From positions 412,201-476,200 of the forward strand of contig NZ_RZMY01000018.1 of assembly GCF_003992615.1 (NCBI RefSeq): DNA of 64,000 nt. Reading direction: 5' to 3'. Of the stretch, positions 8,458 through 17,817 are shown piece by piece; positions within the stretch are counted from its first letter, which is position 1, and each line of letters starts with the position of its first letter. Below the pieces are notes generated by a model that saw nothing but the letters and a program-made list of their open reading frames with translations, was not told where the DNA came from and made no database searches. The translations under genes and the position numbers were made by a program. The stretch is from Flagellimonas beolgyonensis. GTDB taxonomy: Bacteria; Bacteroidota; Bacteroidia; Flavobacteriales; Flavobacteriaceae.

Positions 8458-10173
8458 TTATGGGTTTTGCTCTTTCTTGGTAAGCACTGGTTTTTTAGGT
8501 TTGGTGGCCTTGGTATTGGGTTGGGCTACCACTTTGTTCAGAGGATCGTTCTCGTTGTTCTGTCGTTCATTCTCCTCGGCATCAATATCTATGGGATTAT
8601 CGATGCCCCGAATCTTGACCAATTGGATATTATTGTCGTCTTCATCGAATATTTCATCCTTGGACATAATGCGTTCATCACCACGCCAGATAAACCCCTG
8701 TAGCTTTTGTGATTGTTGGCTCCATTGGTCCTGCGGAAAAATATCACCATCGGGCTGCACGAAGAAGGTAATGTCCTCAATATCGTTATTGGCCATTTCC
8801 AGCCTAATTTTACTGCACTTACTTTTATTGACACCGATCAATTCTTGGTCATCGTTGTAAATGTAGTAGACCAATTCCGTGTTCTTGACCAAGTCGATGA
8901 TCTTTAGTTCGTTTTCAATGAATTTGCCATACAAATTGATACCCTTGGCTTGGTTGTAGCCAATTCCACCAATAGTGTCCAAGGAGATGATGAATGCATT
9001 TTCAATCACTTTCAACGAATCCAATTTTTCGGTTTCCATGTCGGAAATAAGGTGGATGCTATCGCCAGTGATCTGGTTCTCCACATTCCAGATAATGGGA
9101 TCTTTGATCAATTGGGTAATGCCCGTGGTTTCATCAAAATGGATGGAATCACATTTCCCGCTCAAATCGGTTTTGTAAAACTTCGCATTTCGGAACGCCC
9201 TTAAAATTCGGGATTCGGCCTTTCCGGTCACCATCAAGGTGTCTCCGTGCATGTAAAGGGAATCTTTCTCCACCAAACTGATGGAAACTGCTCTTTTGGT
9301 AGCAAAAACCGAGTCTTTGGCCTTGTGCACTTCCGCATAGTGCGCCCGAATCACCCCATTGTTGATGGTGTCCGTAATCTTGATGTTGTTGGTGGCCGAT
9401 GCGAATTCAGAAGCCTTGTCAAAATAAAGGCTATCCCCTTCAATAATCTTGTTGTCGTAATCGATTCGGGTGTTCTTGATGCCGTATCCCTGTTCGATCT
9501 TGGTGTCATAGAAACCGCGTTCACAATATATTTTATATTCCTCCCCCGTTATGGTCGAAGGACCGTACATATAGGCATTCTTGGATGTGGTGTAGTAATC
9601 AAGTTGTTCCGAATCGATAATGTAATCGGGATTGTCGATATGCACCTGCCTTTGAAACTGATATTTCTTGGGTGTCATAAAATAGGTGCCAATCTTGCTG
9701 GTGAGCACATTGGCGGAATCCACCACCTTGCCCCCTGAATTGTAGTAGGCTTTTTGGTTTTCACGATCAAAATAAAGGGTATCTGTGGTCAGGGTCATTT
9801 GGCCGTTGGTCAAATCGACCTTTTCCCATGCTTTGGCCAATTTGGAATTGCCATCATAATCCATTTTGCCGCTGTTCATCTCAATGGAATCCCCTTGTTG
9901 CATTCGGATGTTGCCAATGGCCTTAAGCCTATTTTCTTCAGCATAAAATATGGCGATATCACACCAAAGGTCGGCACCCTGGTGCTCAAATTGCACTTGT
10001 CGTTCATCGTCCCGGCTAAAAATGGAAGCACCCGGAAATTGGGCCTCATCCTTCGTAAAGTTGGCTCCGTACACAATATTGATCTGCCTCCCTCCTTTGG
10101 ACGGTGGTTCTTGTGCCCATGACAAAACACAGGAGAGGAACAGAACTATGCTCGCTAGTTGTTTCAAATGCAT
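8458..10173 (-). CDS. OstA/LptA-like envelope protein
   Basis: This exported protein of about 571 residues has OstA-like (LptA/LptD N-terminal) beta repeats. They show the typical pattern of alternating short strands, such as GNIRMQQGDSIEMNSGKMDYDG and DTLYFDRENQKAYYNSGGKV, and suggest a periplasmic lipopolysaccharide-handling role by family. I place the start at ATG 10173 (MHLKQLASIVLFLSCVLSWA), which gives a clean signal peptide ending SWA-QE. The longer frame begins upstream of the predicted promoter. The C-terminal ~100 residues are charged and rich in K, P and N. A dyad spans the promoter. Confidence 0.85.
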   Translation of the reverse strand: MHLKQLASIVLFLSCVLSWAQEPPSKGGRQINIVYGANFTKDEAQFPGASIFSRDDERQVQFEHQGADLWCDIAIFYAEENRLKAIGNIRMQQGDSIEMNSGKMDYDGNSKLAKAWEKVDLTNGQMTLTTDTLYFDRENQKAYYNSGGKVVDSANVLTSKIGTYFMTPKKYQFQRQVHIDNPDYIIDSEQLDYYTTSKNAYMYGPSTITGEEYKIYCERGFYDTKIEQGYGIKNTRIDYDNKIIEGDSLYFDKASEFASATNNIKITDTINNGVIRAHYAEVHKAKDSVFATKRAVSISLVEKDSLYMHGDTLMVTGKAESRILRAFRNAKFYKTDLSGKCDSIHFDETTGITQLIKDPIIWNVENQITGDSIHLISDMETEKLDSLKVIENAFIISLDTIGGIGYNQAKGINLYGKFIENELKIIDLVKNTELVYYIYNDDQELIGVNKSKCSKIRLEMANNDIEDITFFVQPDGDIFPQDQWSQQSQKLQGFIWRGDERIMSKDEIFDEDDNNIQLVKIRGIDNPIDIDAEENERQNNENDPLNKVVAQPNTKATKPKKPVLTKKEQNP

Positions 10174-10178
10174 GAAAT

Positions 10179-10207
10179 TTTGCCCAAAAGTAGGGTTTTT
10201 GGGCAAA
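10179..10207. promoter_or_regulatory. Promoter with dyad upstream of the OstA-like gene
   Basis: The minus strand carries TACTTTTG (10185-10192), a perfect TAnnTTTG -7 box, only 11 bases before the ATG. It is bracketed by an inverted repeat, TTTGCCC (10179-10185) and GGGCAAA (10201-10207). A nested second dyad is formed by CCCAAAA (10183-10189) and TTTTGGG (10197-10203). The dyads could be an operator; no regulator is identified. Confidence 0.4.
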
Positions 10208-10335
10208 GTGTCATAAACCGTTTAGAAAGGTTTGGGATTTACTTCTATGGTGCTATGGATTTCGATATGCACAATACCTAACCGCCAACTTGTCTTAAGC
10301 TCAAATGGATTCTCTTCCGATTGTGCACCAACACG

Positions 10336-12444
10336 CTATTTTTTCAGCAAACTTATGGCAAAACCACCACCTTCGGCCAAATCTACGGTCAAGGTCGAAC
10401 CTTTTGCCACATCCAAGCTTTCAATGGCAATGGCCGTGGGATTGTCCCTATAATGGGCATCGGCAGCATCCTTGTAGATGACTGCCTCATACGAAACTCC
10501 TTCATCCAAAAAATCGAAATCAATGGTCAATTCCCGACTGTTTTCATCCGTAATACCGCCAACAAACCAGTTTCCGGTTTCCCTCTCATTTCGGGCAATG
10601 GTGACAAAATCGCCCACTTCGCCGTTTAAGACAACGGTTTTGTCCCAGTCCACGCCCACATCCCGAATAAATTGGAAAGCAGGTTGGCCTTCGTAGTTTT
10701 CTGGCAGGTCGCACGCCATTTGTATGGGACTGTAAATAACCACGTAGAGGGCCAATTGCTGGGCTAGGGTCGTATTGATCTGGTTGTCGGGTTTGGTGGG
10801 CAGCGCAATGTCAAAAACACCGGGGGTAAAATCGATGGGGCCCGCCAACATTCGGGTAAAGGCAACGATGGGCAAATGCTCCGGAGGGTTGCCGCCATCG
10901 GTTGCCCAGGCGTTGAATTCTTGACCTCGAAGTCCTTCCCTGGCGATCACGTTCGGATAGGTCCTGCGGAGACCAGTGGCCTTGATAGGTTCGTGGGCAT
11001 TGATAGCCACTTGATATTTAGCGCCCATTTCCACCACTTTTCGGTAGTGGTTCACCATCCATTGGCCATGGTGGTATTCGCCTTTAGGTATGATTTTGCC
11101 CACATAGCCGGTCTTAACGGAATGGATACCCAGTTTGTGCATCAACTGGTAGGCGGTATCCAACTGTTGCTCGTACGTGCGTGGGGCAGCCGAAGTCTCA
11201 TTATGCATGATGATCTCCACTCCCTTGTCCTTGGCATATTGGGTCAATCCTTCCAAATCGTAATCGGGGTAGGGGGTCACAAAATCGAAAACCCCTTCGC
11301 GGTCCTCGAAACCGATCCAATGTTCCCAACCGGTGTTCCAACCTTCCACCAACACCCCTTTAATGTTGTTTTTGGCGGCAAAGTCGATATATCTTTTGGT
11401 ATTTTCGGTGGTCGCGCCATGTCTTCCTGTGGGATTAAGTTTTTCGATGAACGTATTCATGTCTTGGGAACCGGCGTAGTCCCAAGTGGATTTACCGATA
11501 TGCATTTCCCACCAAATACCCACATATTTTTTGGGTTCGAACCAACTCACATCACCTAGTTTGTTCGGTTCGTTCAGGTTTACGATCAATTTGGAATCGA
11601 TGAGTTCGGTGGCTTTGTCCGCAATTTGAACGGTTCGCCAAGGAGTTTTAAAAGGCAGTGCCCGTTTTACTTTGTATCCCAATCGGTCCGATCCCACCAA
11701 TTCGCTCGTTAATTGATAAGTTTCATTGTCCACTTTTAAGGTCATCCCGGCATAATCGGTCAGATTGGCTTCGTGAAAACTGAGGTGCAATCCATTTTCA
11801 CCACGCATGGTCACTGGGGTGTTCACGGCATTTTCAGGGATGTTGGTCTGTGCGAGGTCTTGGTGGTTTCTTTTGGAAATGGCATCCAAATCGGACAACT
11901 TGGACGTGTTGTACAGATGTTCGTAAATGTCCCAATCGCCGGGTATCCACCAAGTTGTATAGTCTTCGGTGAGTTGGAATTCCGTATTCTCATCCATAAT
12001 GATGATGCTGTCGATACCTTGTTGCGGAAGGAATTCGTAGCGGAAACCAATGCCATCGTCATAGGCCCTAAAATAGATGTTGAACCTACGATGGGGTGCA
12101 GTAGCTTCTTCCAATTCCACCACAAGCTCGTTGTAATGGTTGACAACTTCCCTTTGCTCGCCCCAGGGCATTTCCCAGGTTTCGTTCAAGCTATGGGTAG
12201 TCGCGTTCAAAATAGTAAGGTTCTCCTTCAACGATTTTTGATTTTGGAAATCAAAACTCATATACGAAGTGTCTATAACGGTGCCGTTGTTGTGTAGCAC
12301 CCTGTAAAAGGCTTCACCGTCATCGTTCAATTGAAAGTCGATACCATTGTTCCCGCTTGGGGAGATTACGGAAAGAGTGTTGGGTTCTTGGGTACAGGAC
12401 ATGAACGTCCCGACCAAAAAAAGGAGGGTCAGAATAGATTTCAT
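10336..12444 (-). CDS. GH97 glycoside hydrolase, alpha-glucosidase type (lipoprotein)
   Basis: This lipoprotein of about 702 residues has an N-terminal beta-sandwich, a TIM barrel and a C-terminal beta domain, as in SusB. The start at ATG 12444 (MKSILTLLFLVGTFMSC) gives a good lipobox. Three conserved glutamates match the inverting SusB type: E416 in MHNE, E485 in NAHE and E509 in GQEF. They are spaced 69 and 24 residues apart, exactly as E439, E508 and E532 of SusB. The retaining galactosidase branch lacks this set. The predicted activity is therefore an inverting alpha-glucosidase at the cell envelope. Unlike the sus operon, no SusC/SusD pair is adjacent, so it is an orphan hydrolase. Confidence 0.92.
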   Translation of the reverse strand: MKSILTLLFLVGTFMSCTQEPNTLSVISPSGNNGIDFQLNDDGEAFYRVLHNNGTVIDTSYMSFDFQNQKSLKENLTILNATTHSLNETWEMPWGEQREVVNHYNELVVELEEATAPHRRFNIYFRAYDDGIGFRYEFLPQQGIDSIIIMDENTEFQLTEDYTTWWIPGDWDIYEHLYNTSKLSDLDAISKRNHQDLAQTNIPENAVNTPVTMRGENGLHLSFHEANLTDYAGMTLKVDNETYQLTSELVGSDRLGYKVKRALPFKTPWRTVQIADKATELIDSKLIVNLNEPNKLGDVSWFEPKKYVGIWWEMHIGKSTWDYAGSQDMNTFIEKLNPTGRHGATTENTKRYIDFAAKNNIKGVLVEGWNTGWEHWIGFEDREGVFDFVTPYPDYDLEGLTQYAKDKGVEIIMHNETSAAPRTYEQQLDTAYQLMHKLGIHSVKTGYVGKIIPKGEYHHGQWMVNHYRKVVEMGAKYQVAINAHEPIKATGLRRTYPNVIAREGLRGQEFNAWATDGGNPPEHLPIVAFTRMLAGPIDFTPGVFDIALPTKPDNQINTTLAQQLALYVVIYSPIQMACDLPENYEGQPAFQFIRDVGVDWDKTVVLNGEVGDFVTIARNERETGNWFVGGITDENSRELTIDFDFLDEGVSYEAVIYKDAADAHYRDNPTAIAIESLDVAKGSTLTVDLAEGGGFAISLLKK

Positions 12445-12551
12445 CTTACTAATTTTGGACAATTTACAAAGCGGGGTATTCCGCAAAACAAAAGATTTTC
12501 CTTTACGATTTTATCCCTAAAAGATAGTGAAAATTGCCCAAAAATTGAAGG

Positions 12552-13820
12552 CTATCGGTGGATTGTTTGCACCCTGTCCGGACCTACGGAAACAATTTTG
12601 ATCGGCACTTGCAACTGCTCCTCCAAAAATGAAATATAGTCGTTTAGGGCAGGTGGAAGCTCCTCGGCCTTGGTCAACTTGGTCAGGTCCTTGGCCCAAC
12701 CTTTCATTTCGGTGTAGATAGGAGTAACGTATTCACTTTCAATATTGTAGGGCAAGTGTTGAATGTGTTCTCCCTTGTACTCGTAGGCAGTACAAACCTT
12801 TATGGTTTTGAAGCCACTGAGCACATCGGCCTTCATCATCATCAGCTCGGTTACACCGTTGATCTGCACGGCATATTTCAATGCGACCAAATCCAACCAA
12901 CCGCAACGTCTGGGTCTTCCCGTTGTTGCTCCAAACTCGTTTCCGACACGGCCCATGGTGGCCCCATCCTCATCAAAAAGTTCTGTTGGAAAAGGTCCAC
13001 TGCCCACTCGGGTGGTATAGGCTTTAAAGATGCCCAATACCTTTTCAATTTTATTGGGGGCCACACCCAATCCGGTGCAGGCTCCTGCAGCTGTTGTGTT
13101 AGATGAGGTTACATATGGATAGGTTCCGAAATCAATATCCAAAAGGGAGCCTTGTGCACCTTCGGCCAAGATTTTCTTTCCTTCGGCCTGGGCCTTGAAA
13201 ATAAATTCCTCACTATCGATAAAGGTCAATTTTTTCAAGGTTTCAACCCCTTCGCAGAATTCGGCTTCCAATTCTTCCAGATTGTATTGGATATCCACAT
13301 CATAAAAATCGATCATGGCCTCGTGCTTGTCCGCCAAAGCTCGATATTTGGTCTTCCAATCATCAAATTCCAGGTCTCCCACACGCATGCCGTTACGGCC
13401 GGTCTTGTCCATATAGGTAGGGCCAATGCCCTTCAATGTAGAACCAATTTTTGCCTTGCCTTTGGATGCTTCTGATGCTGCATCCAACAAACGGTGAGTG
13501 GGTAGAATAAGGTGTGCTTTTCGGGATATCAGAAGTTTGGCGACAAAATCGATGTTGAACTTCTCCAAGTTGTCCAATTCCTTTTTGAAGATAACGGGAT
13601 CGATGACAACCCCGTTGCCCACAACATTGATGGCGTTCTTATGGAAAATTCCGGATGGAATCGTATGTAAAACGTGCTTGATACCATCAAACTCCAAAGT
13701 ATGGCCAGCATTTGGCCCCCCTTGAAATCGGGCGATGATATCATATTCCTTGGTCAGTACATCAACAATTTTTCCTTTTCCTTCGTCTCCCCATTGGAGT
13801 CCAAGCAATAAATCTACCAT
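12552..13820 (-). CDS. purA: Adenylosuccinate synthase
   Basis: PurA converts IMP, aspartate and GTP to adenylosuccinate, the first committed step to AMP. The 422-residue protein has the normal family length and begins MVDLLLGLQWGDEGKGK with the GTP-binding loop and catalytic Asp. It continues with GGPNAGHT, GIGPTYMDK, AEGAQGSLLDIDFGTYPYVTSSNT and GRPRRCGWLD. It lies 12 bases downstream of the Fur-family gene, in the same direction, and probably shares its transcript. The spacer to the GH97 gene downstream is 107 bases with no obvious terminator. Confidence 0.97.
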   Translation of the reverse strand: MVDLLLGLQWGDEGKGKIVDVLTKEYDIIARFQGGPNAGHTLEFDGIKHVLHTIPSGIFHKNAINVVGNGVVIDPVIFKKELDNLEKFNIDFVAKLLISRKAHLILPTHRLLDAASEASKGKAKIGSTLKGIGPTYMDKTGRNGMRVGDLEFDDWKTKYRALADKHEAMIDFYDVDIQYNLEELEAEFCEGVETLKKLTFIDSEEFIFKAQAEGKKILAEGAQGSLLDIDFGTYPYVTSSNTTAAGACTGLGVAPNKIEKVLGIFKAYTTRVGSGPFPTELFDEDGATMGRVGNEFGATTGRPRRCGWLDLVALKYAVQINGVTELMMMKADVLSGFKTIKVCTAYEYKGEHIQHLPYNIESEYVTPIYTEMKGWAKDLTKLTKAEELPPALNDYISFLEEQLQVPIKIVSVGPDRVQTIHR

Positions 13821-13832
13821 GAAATGAGTGGG

Positions 13833-14291
13833 TTATTCAGTTAGGTTTTCTTCTTTTTTGTTTCGTGTTCCGTAGAAATAGAGTGAGTGGTTGGTGATTT
13901 TGATATCAAAAACCTCTTCGATTGTCTTTTTTATGGATTGGATACGGGGATCGCAGAATTCGACCACTTCCCCTGTGTCCGTTAGAATGACATGGTCATG
14001 CTGACGGTCAAAATAGGATTTCTCGTACTGTGCCTGGTTTTTTCCAAATTGATGCTTTCTGACCAATTTGCATTCCAACAACAGTTCGATGGTATTGTAG
14101 AGGGTTGCACGACTTACCCGATAGTTTTTCGTTTTCATTTTGATATAAAGGGACTCTACATCAAAATGATCGTCACTTTCATAGATTTCTTGTAAAATTG
14201 CGTACCGTTCAGGTGTTTTTCTGTGTCCTTTTTCCTCGAGGAAAGCGGTGAACACATTTTTTACAATCTCTTGATTTTTGCTGTTGTCCAT
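13833..14291 (-). CDS. Fur-family metal-responsive regulator
   Basis: This 152-residue protein has a winged helix ([48 protein letters not shown]) and a Fur-type dimerisation domain with [17 protein letters not shown]. The HDH metal ligands are kept. The CxxC pairs that hold the structural zinc in many Fur and PerR proteins are missing: the usual CxxCG is LTDTG here and only a single Cys follows (EFCDP). Whether it senses iron, zinc or peroxide cannot be told. It sits between the RelA/SpoT gene and purA, and has its own -7 box 23 bases upstream of the ATG. Confidence 0.9.
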   Translation of the reverse strand: MDNSKNQEIVKNVFTAFLEEKGHRKTPERYAILQEIYESDDHFDVESLYIKMKTKNYRVSRATLYNTIELLLECKLVRKHQFGKNQAQYEKSYFDRQHDHVILTDTGEVVEFCDPRIQSIKKTIEEVFDIKITNHSLYFYGTRNKKEENLTE

Positions 14292-14314
14292 GGTATCGTA
14301 CCTATCCTAATACG

Positions 14315-14322
14315 CAAAGGTA
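14315..14322 (-). promoter_or_regulatory. Candidate -7 box for the Fur-family gene
   Basis: The minus strand reads TACCTTTG, a perfect TAnnTTTG match in the short gap between the RelA/SpoT stop and the Fur-family ATG at 14291. It suggests a separate fur-purA transcript. No matching -33 element is visible. Confidence 0.45.
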
Positions 14323-14332
14323 CAGTTAAAAA

Positions 14333-16537
14333 TTAAATTCTGTTCACTTTGTCGATACCATCAACTTGCTTTAGGTTGTCGATGAGTCGTTTAAGGATAT
14401 TGTTGTTTTTTACGACCAGTGTTATTTTCCCCTTGAAAGTGCCCCCGTCCGCACTAAAGTTAAGATTACGCATGTTCACGTGCATGTTGTCCGATATGAT
14501 CTTGGTGATTTCCTTCACCAATCCCAGGTTGTCGATACCGGTAAGTTCAATATCCACAGAAAACTCTTCCTGGGAAGAATCGATCCATTTGGCACTCATG
14601 ATCCGATAGGCGTAATTGGATTGCAGTGCTATGGCATTGGGACAGTTTTTTTTATGGACCTTAATGCCATCATTTACACTGACAAAACCAAAAACATCGT
14701 CACCAGGAATTGGGTTGCAGCATTGGGAAAGTTTGTAGTTCAACCGTTCTTCTTCCTTACCAAAGACGAGCATGTCGTATTTTACGGTGATCTCATCCTT
14801 GTCCACATCTTTGGGAACAGGTGTTTTTCGAATTCGGTTTTTAAAGAAATTGATGAAGGCATTATGGTAGGAGGATGAAAAATCCTTCAACTTTTCATTG
14901 TCGATCACACCGATGCCTACCCGATAGAACAGGTCCAAACTGGTCTTCAATTTAAAATAGTTCACCAATTTGTTGACGGTATCCTCATTCAGGTTGATTT
15001 TTTGCGCTTTTAGTTTTCGGCGCAAAATTTCCTTGCCCTCGGCAGCGACCTCTTTTTTCTCCTCGCTCAAGGAGGATTTGATCTTTGCCCTTGCTCTTGC
15101 CGTTTGGGCATAGTCCAACCAACTCTGCGAAGGTTTGGCACTATCCGAAGTAATGATCTCCACCTGATCACCACTTTTGAGCACGGTGCCCAAGGGGACC
15201 AATTTTCCATTTACCTTGGCTCCTCTGGTTCGCATACCGATCTCCGTATGGATGTTGAAGGCAAAATCCAGGGCCGTAGCGCCTTTGGGCATGGATTTTA
15301 GATCACCTTTTGGGGTGAACACAAAGATTTCCTTGGCATAAAGGTTGAGTTTGAACTCTTCCACAAAGTCAACGGCATTACCATTGGCAGATTCCAAGGC
15401 TTCCTGGAGTTTGTTCAACCACTCTTCAATGCCTTGTTCCTTTTGTGCTCCATGCTTGTATTTAAAGTGGGCCGCATACCCTTTTTCGGCAATTTCGTGC
15501 ATCCGTTCACTTCGAATCTGAACCTCGACCCATTTGCCTTTTGGCCCCATCACGGTAATATGTAAGGCTTCATAACCTGTGGATTTAGGTGAGGTGATCC
15601 AATCACGCAAACGAATTGGGTTGGGGGTAAAGTGATCCGTAACTATCGAATAGATTTTCCAAGCCAGGAATTTTTCATTTTTCCGATCGGACTTATAGAT
15701 GATACGGATGGCAAATTTATCATAGACCTCATCAAAGGAGACGTTTTGTTGTTTCATCTTCCGGCGAATGGAAAAGATGGATTTCATCCGTCCTTTAATG
15801 TAGTAGTTCAGGCCTTCCTTGTCCAAGGAGTTCCGAATTACGTCTGCAAAAGACTCAATGTACGCCAAGTTCTCCTCCTCGGTATCCTCAATCTTGCCCA
15901 AGATATCATTGTACACCTCCGGTTCCGTATACTTTAAAGCCAAGTCCTCCAATTGGGTCTTGATATTGTACAAACCGATCCTATGGGCCATTGGCGCATA
16001 GATATAGAGGGTTTCTGATGCAATCTTGACCTGCTTGTGCTCGGGCATGGAATCCATGGTGAGCATATTGTGGTAGCGATCCGCAATTTTGATGATGATC
16101 ACTCGAACGTCATCATGCAGCGTCAACAACATTTTTCGGAAATTCTCCGCTTGTTGACTTATGTCCTTGTCCTTTTTTAGGTGGGCGATTTTGGTAAGGC
16201 CATCCACGATTCGAGCCACGGTTTCCCCGAACATTCGCTCGATATCGTCCAAGGTGTACGGCGTATCCTCGACCACGTCATGGAGCAGGGCAGAGGCAAT
16301 GGAAACGGCATCCAGTCCAATTTCAGAGGCTACGATTTTTGCCACTGCAATCGGATGGAAAATATAAGCCTCCCCGGATTTGCGACGCTGGTCTTTGTGG
16401 GCATCAACGGCCACATCAAAGGCAGAGCGTATCAACTTTTTGTCCTCATCGGTCAAAGTTTGATAGCTGATGCGAAGCAATTCCTTGTACTGCTTGGCAA
16501 TCTCCTTGTTTTCTTTTTCGATAGCAGCCTCTGTCAT
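14333..16537 (-). CDS. RelA/SpoT-type (p)ppGpp synthetase/hydrolase
   Basis: This 734-residue protein makes and probably degrades (p)ppGpp. In order it has an HD hydrolase domain (FHPIAVAKIVASE, ALLHDVVEDT with the HD pair, about residues 60-200), and a synthetase domain (FAIRIIYKS, RLRDWITSPKSTGYEALH). A TGS domain (IFVFTPKGDLKSMPKGATALDF), a helical region and a C-terminal ACT domain follow. The intact HD motif argues for a bifunctional enzyme rather than a pure RelA. It is cytoplasmic and ribosome-associated by family. It follows the M48 protease gene by 44 bases on the same strand. Confidence 0.95.
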   Translation of the reverse strand: MTEAAIEKENKEIAKQYKELLRISYQTLTDEDKKLIRSAFDVAVDAHKDQRRKSGEAYIFHPIAVAKIVASEIGLDAVSIASALLHDVVEDTPYTLDDIERMFGETVARIVDGLTKIAHLKKDKDISQQAENFRKMLLTLHDDVRVIIIKIADRYHNMLTMDSMPEHKQVKIASETLYIYAPMAHRIGLYNIKTQLEDLALKYTEPEVYNDILGKIEDTEEENLAYIESFADVIRNSLDKEGLNYYIKGRMKSIFSIRRKMKQQNVSFDEVYDKFAIRIIYKSDRKNEKFLAWKIYSIVTDHFTPNPIRLRDWITSPKSTGYEALHITVMGPKGKWVEVQIRSERMHEIAEKGYAAHFKYKHGAQKEQGIEEWLNKLQEALESANGNAVDFVEEFKLNLYAKEIFVFTPKGDLKSMPKGATALDFAFNIHTEIGMRTRGAKVNGKLVPLGTVLKSGDQVEIITSDSAKPSQSWLDYAQTARARAKIKSSLSEEKKEVAAEGKEILRRKLKAQKINLNEDTVNKLVNYFKLKTSLDLFYRVGIGVIDNEKLKDFSSSYHNAFINFFKNRIRKTPVPKDVDKDEITVKYDMLVFGKEEERLNYKLSQCCNPIPGDDVFGFVSVNDGIKVHKKNCPNAIALQSNYAYRIMSAKWIDSSQEEFSVDIELTGIDNLGLVKEITKIISDNMHVNMRNLNFSADGGTFKGKITLVVKNNNILKRLIDNLKQVDGIDKVNRI

Positions 16538-16581
16538 ACTATTTTAAAATTACTACAATCTTGTTAGGTAAACAACAAAAA

Positions 16582-17814
16582 CTATGCCTTAAGGTTTCGG
16601 ATGCGTTCCACCAAAGGCGGGTGCGAGTAATGCACAAAAACATAGGCCGGATGGGGGGTTAGATTGCTCAAACTGTTCTTGGACAATTTTTTCAGCGAGG
16701 TGACCAAGGGCATGGCCGCGAAGGTAGTTTTCGCAAAGTCATCCGCTTGGAACTCAAACTTTCTGGAAAGATAGTTCATGGCCAACCCAGTAATCTCCGA
16801 AATAGGGCTGTACAGCAAGGCAAAACCAACCAAGGCAGCATGAAAACTGGGTGTGGAAACGCCTATGGCTTTGGATATTTCCGGATGGTTGATGAACAGG
16901 GAAAGAATATAAAGGGTCAACCCTGTCAAACTCAACGAAAGCACCAAGTTGAAAATGATATGCTTTCTTTTGTAATGACCAACCTCGTGTGCCAAAACGG
17001 CCACAATTTCCTCTTCGTCAAGGTCATGGATCAAGGTGTCGAAGAGGGTGATGCGTTTCTGCTTCCCAAATCCGGAAAAATAAGCATTGGCCTTGGTGGA
17101 GCGCTTGGAACCGTCGATCACGAAGATGTTCTTAAGCTCAAAGCCCACATTCTTTGCATAATTTTCGATGGCGTTCTTCAAGCTTCCCTCTTTTAGTGGG
17201 GTTTGCTTATTGAAAATGGGAACGATCAACCGACTGTAAAAAAGGTTGATGAAGAGAATGAACACACCCACCAATCCCCAGGCATAGAGCCAAAAATTGG
17301 TTCCGGTCCATTCGTAAAAGAGAATAAACAGGGCCATGATACCGCCACCCAAAAGGGCGCCCAGGATTCCACCTTTGATTTTATCGATAAAAAAGAGGCT
17401 TTTTGTGGTCTTGTTGAAGCCGTATGCCTCTTCGATCACAAAAGTGCGATAATAGGAGAAGGGCATACCCAAAATGGCACTTCCAAAGGTTATGATGCCA
17501 AAGAAAACCAAGGCCATGGGTATGGTTTTATCGGTTATGGAACGGGTAAGTTGGTCCACCCATTCAAAACCGCCCAATACTAAAAATCCAAGGGTCAAAA
17601 CCAAGGAAAAACCATCTGAGAAAAGCCCAAACCGGTAATTGGCCTGCTTGTATTTTTGGGATTTTTGATATTCGGCATCGTCAAAAACATCGGAAAGCTC
17701 GGTGGGAACTTGCGATTTAAAACGCCTGGCGTTGAGATATTCCAGAATCTGATGGACCACATATTGGACAATCAGGATGACCAGAATGACATAAAACAGT
17801 AGATTTTTTTCCAT
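16582..17814 (-). CDS. M48 family membrane metalloprotease (Ste24/CAAX protease type)
   Basis: This 410-residue polytopic membrane zinc protease has the catalytic HEVGH at residues 276-280 (VAVLAHEVGHYKRKH) and a downstream FEFQADDFA supplying the third zinc ligand. The N-terminal half has the long membrane region and the GMPFSYYRTFVIEEAYGFNK signature of the Ste24-like branch. Bacterial members are thought to act in membrane-protein quality control, since prenylated CAAX substrates are absent; that role is inferred. It starts 3 bases after the RNA methyltransferase stop and is presumably co-transcribed with it. Confidence 0.92.
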   Translation of the reverse strand: MEKNLLFYVILVILIVQYVVHQILEYLNARRFKSQVPTELSDVFDDAEYQKSQKYKQANYRFGLFSDGFSLVLTLGFLVLGGFEWVDQLTRSITDKTIPMALVFFGIITFGSAILGMPFSYYRTFVIEEAYGFNKTTKSLFFIDKIKGGILGALLGGGIMALFILFYEWTGTNFWLYAWGLVGVFILFINLFYSRLIVPIFNKQTPLKEGSLKNAIENYAKNVGFELKNIFVIDGSKRSTKANAYFSGFGKQKRITLFDTLIHDLDEEEIVAVLAHEVGHYKRKHIIFNLVLSLSLTGLTLYILSLFINHPEISKAIGVSTPSFHAALVGFALLYSPISEITGLAMNYLSRKFEFQADDFAKTTFAAMPLVTSLKKLSKNSLSNLTPHPAYVFVHYSHPPLVERIRNLKA

Positions 17815-17817
17815 AGC

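Noticed and set aside
9247..9738. Long open frame antisense to the OstA-like gene
   Set aside because: The opposite strand encodes a clear family member. The antisense product has no recognisable domain, and its length is explained by codon bias of the real gene.
10876..11559. Long open frame of 227 codons antisense to the GH97 gene
   Set aside because: It mirrors the conserved catalytic barrel of GH97 and shows no domain of its own.
14470..14500. TTCACGTGCATG stretch reminiscent of a parS core
   Set aside because: It matches only the CACGTG centre, lies in the ACT-domain coding part of the RelA/SpoT gene and is fully explained by codons.
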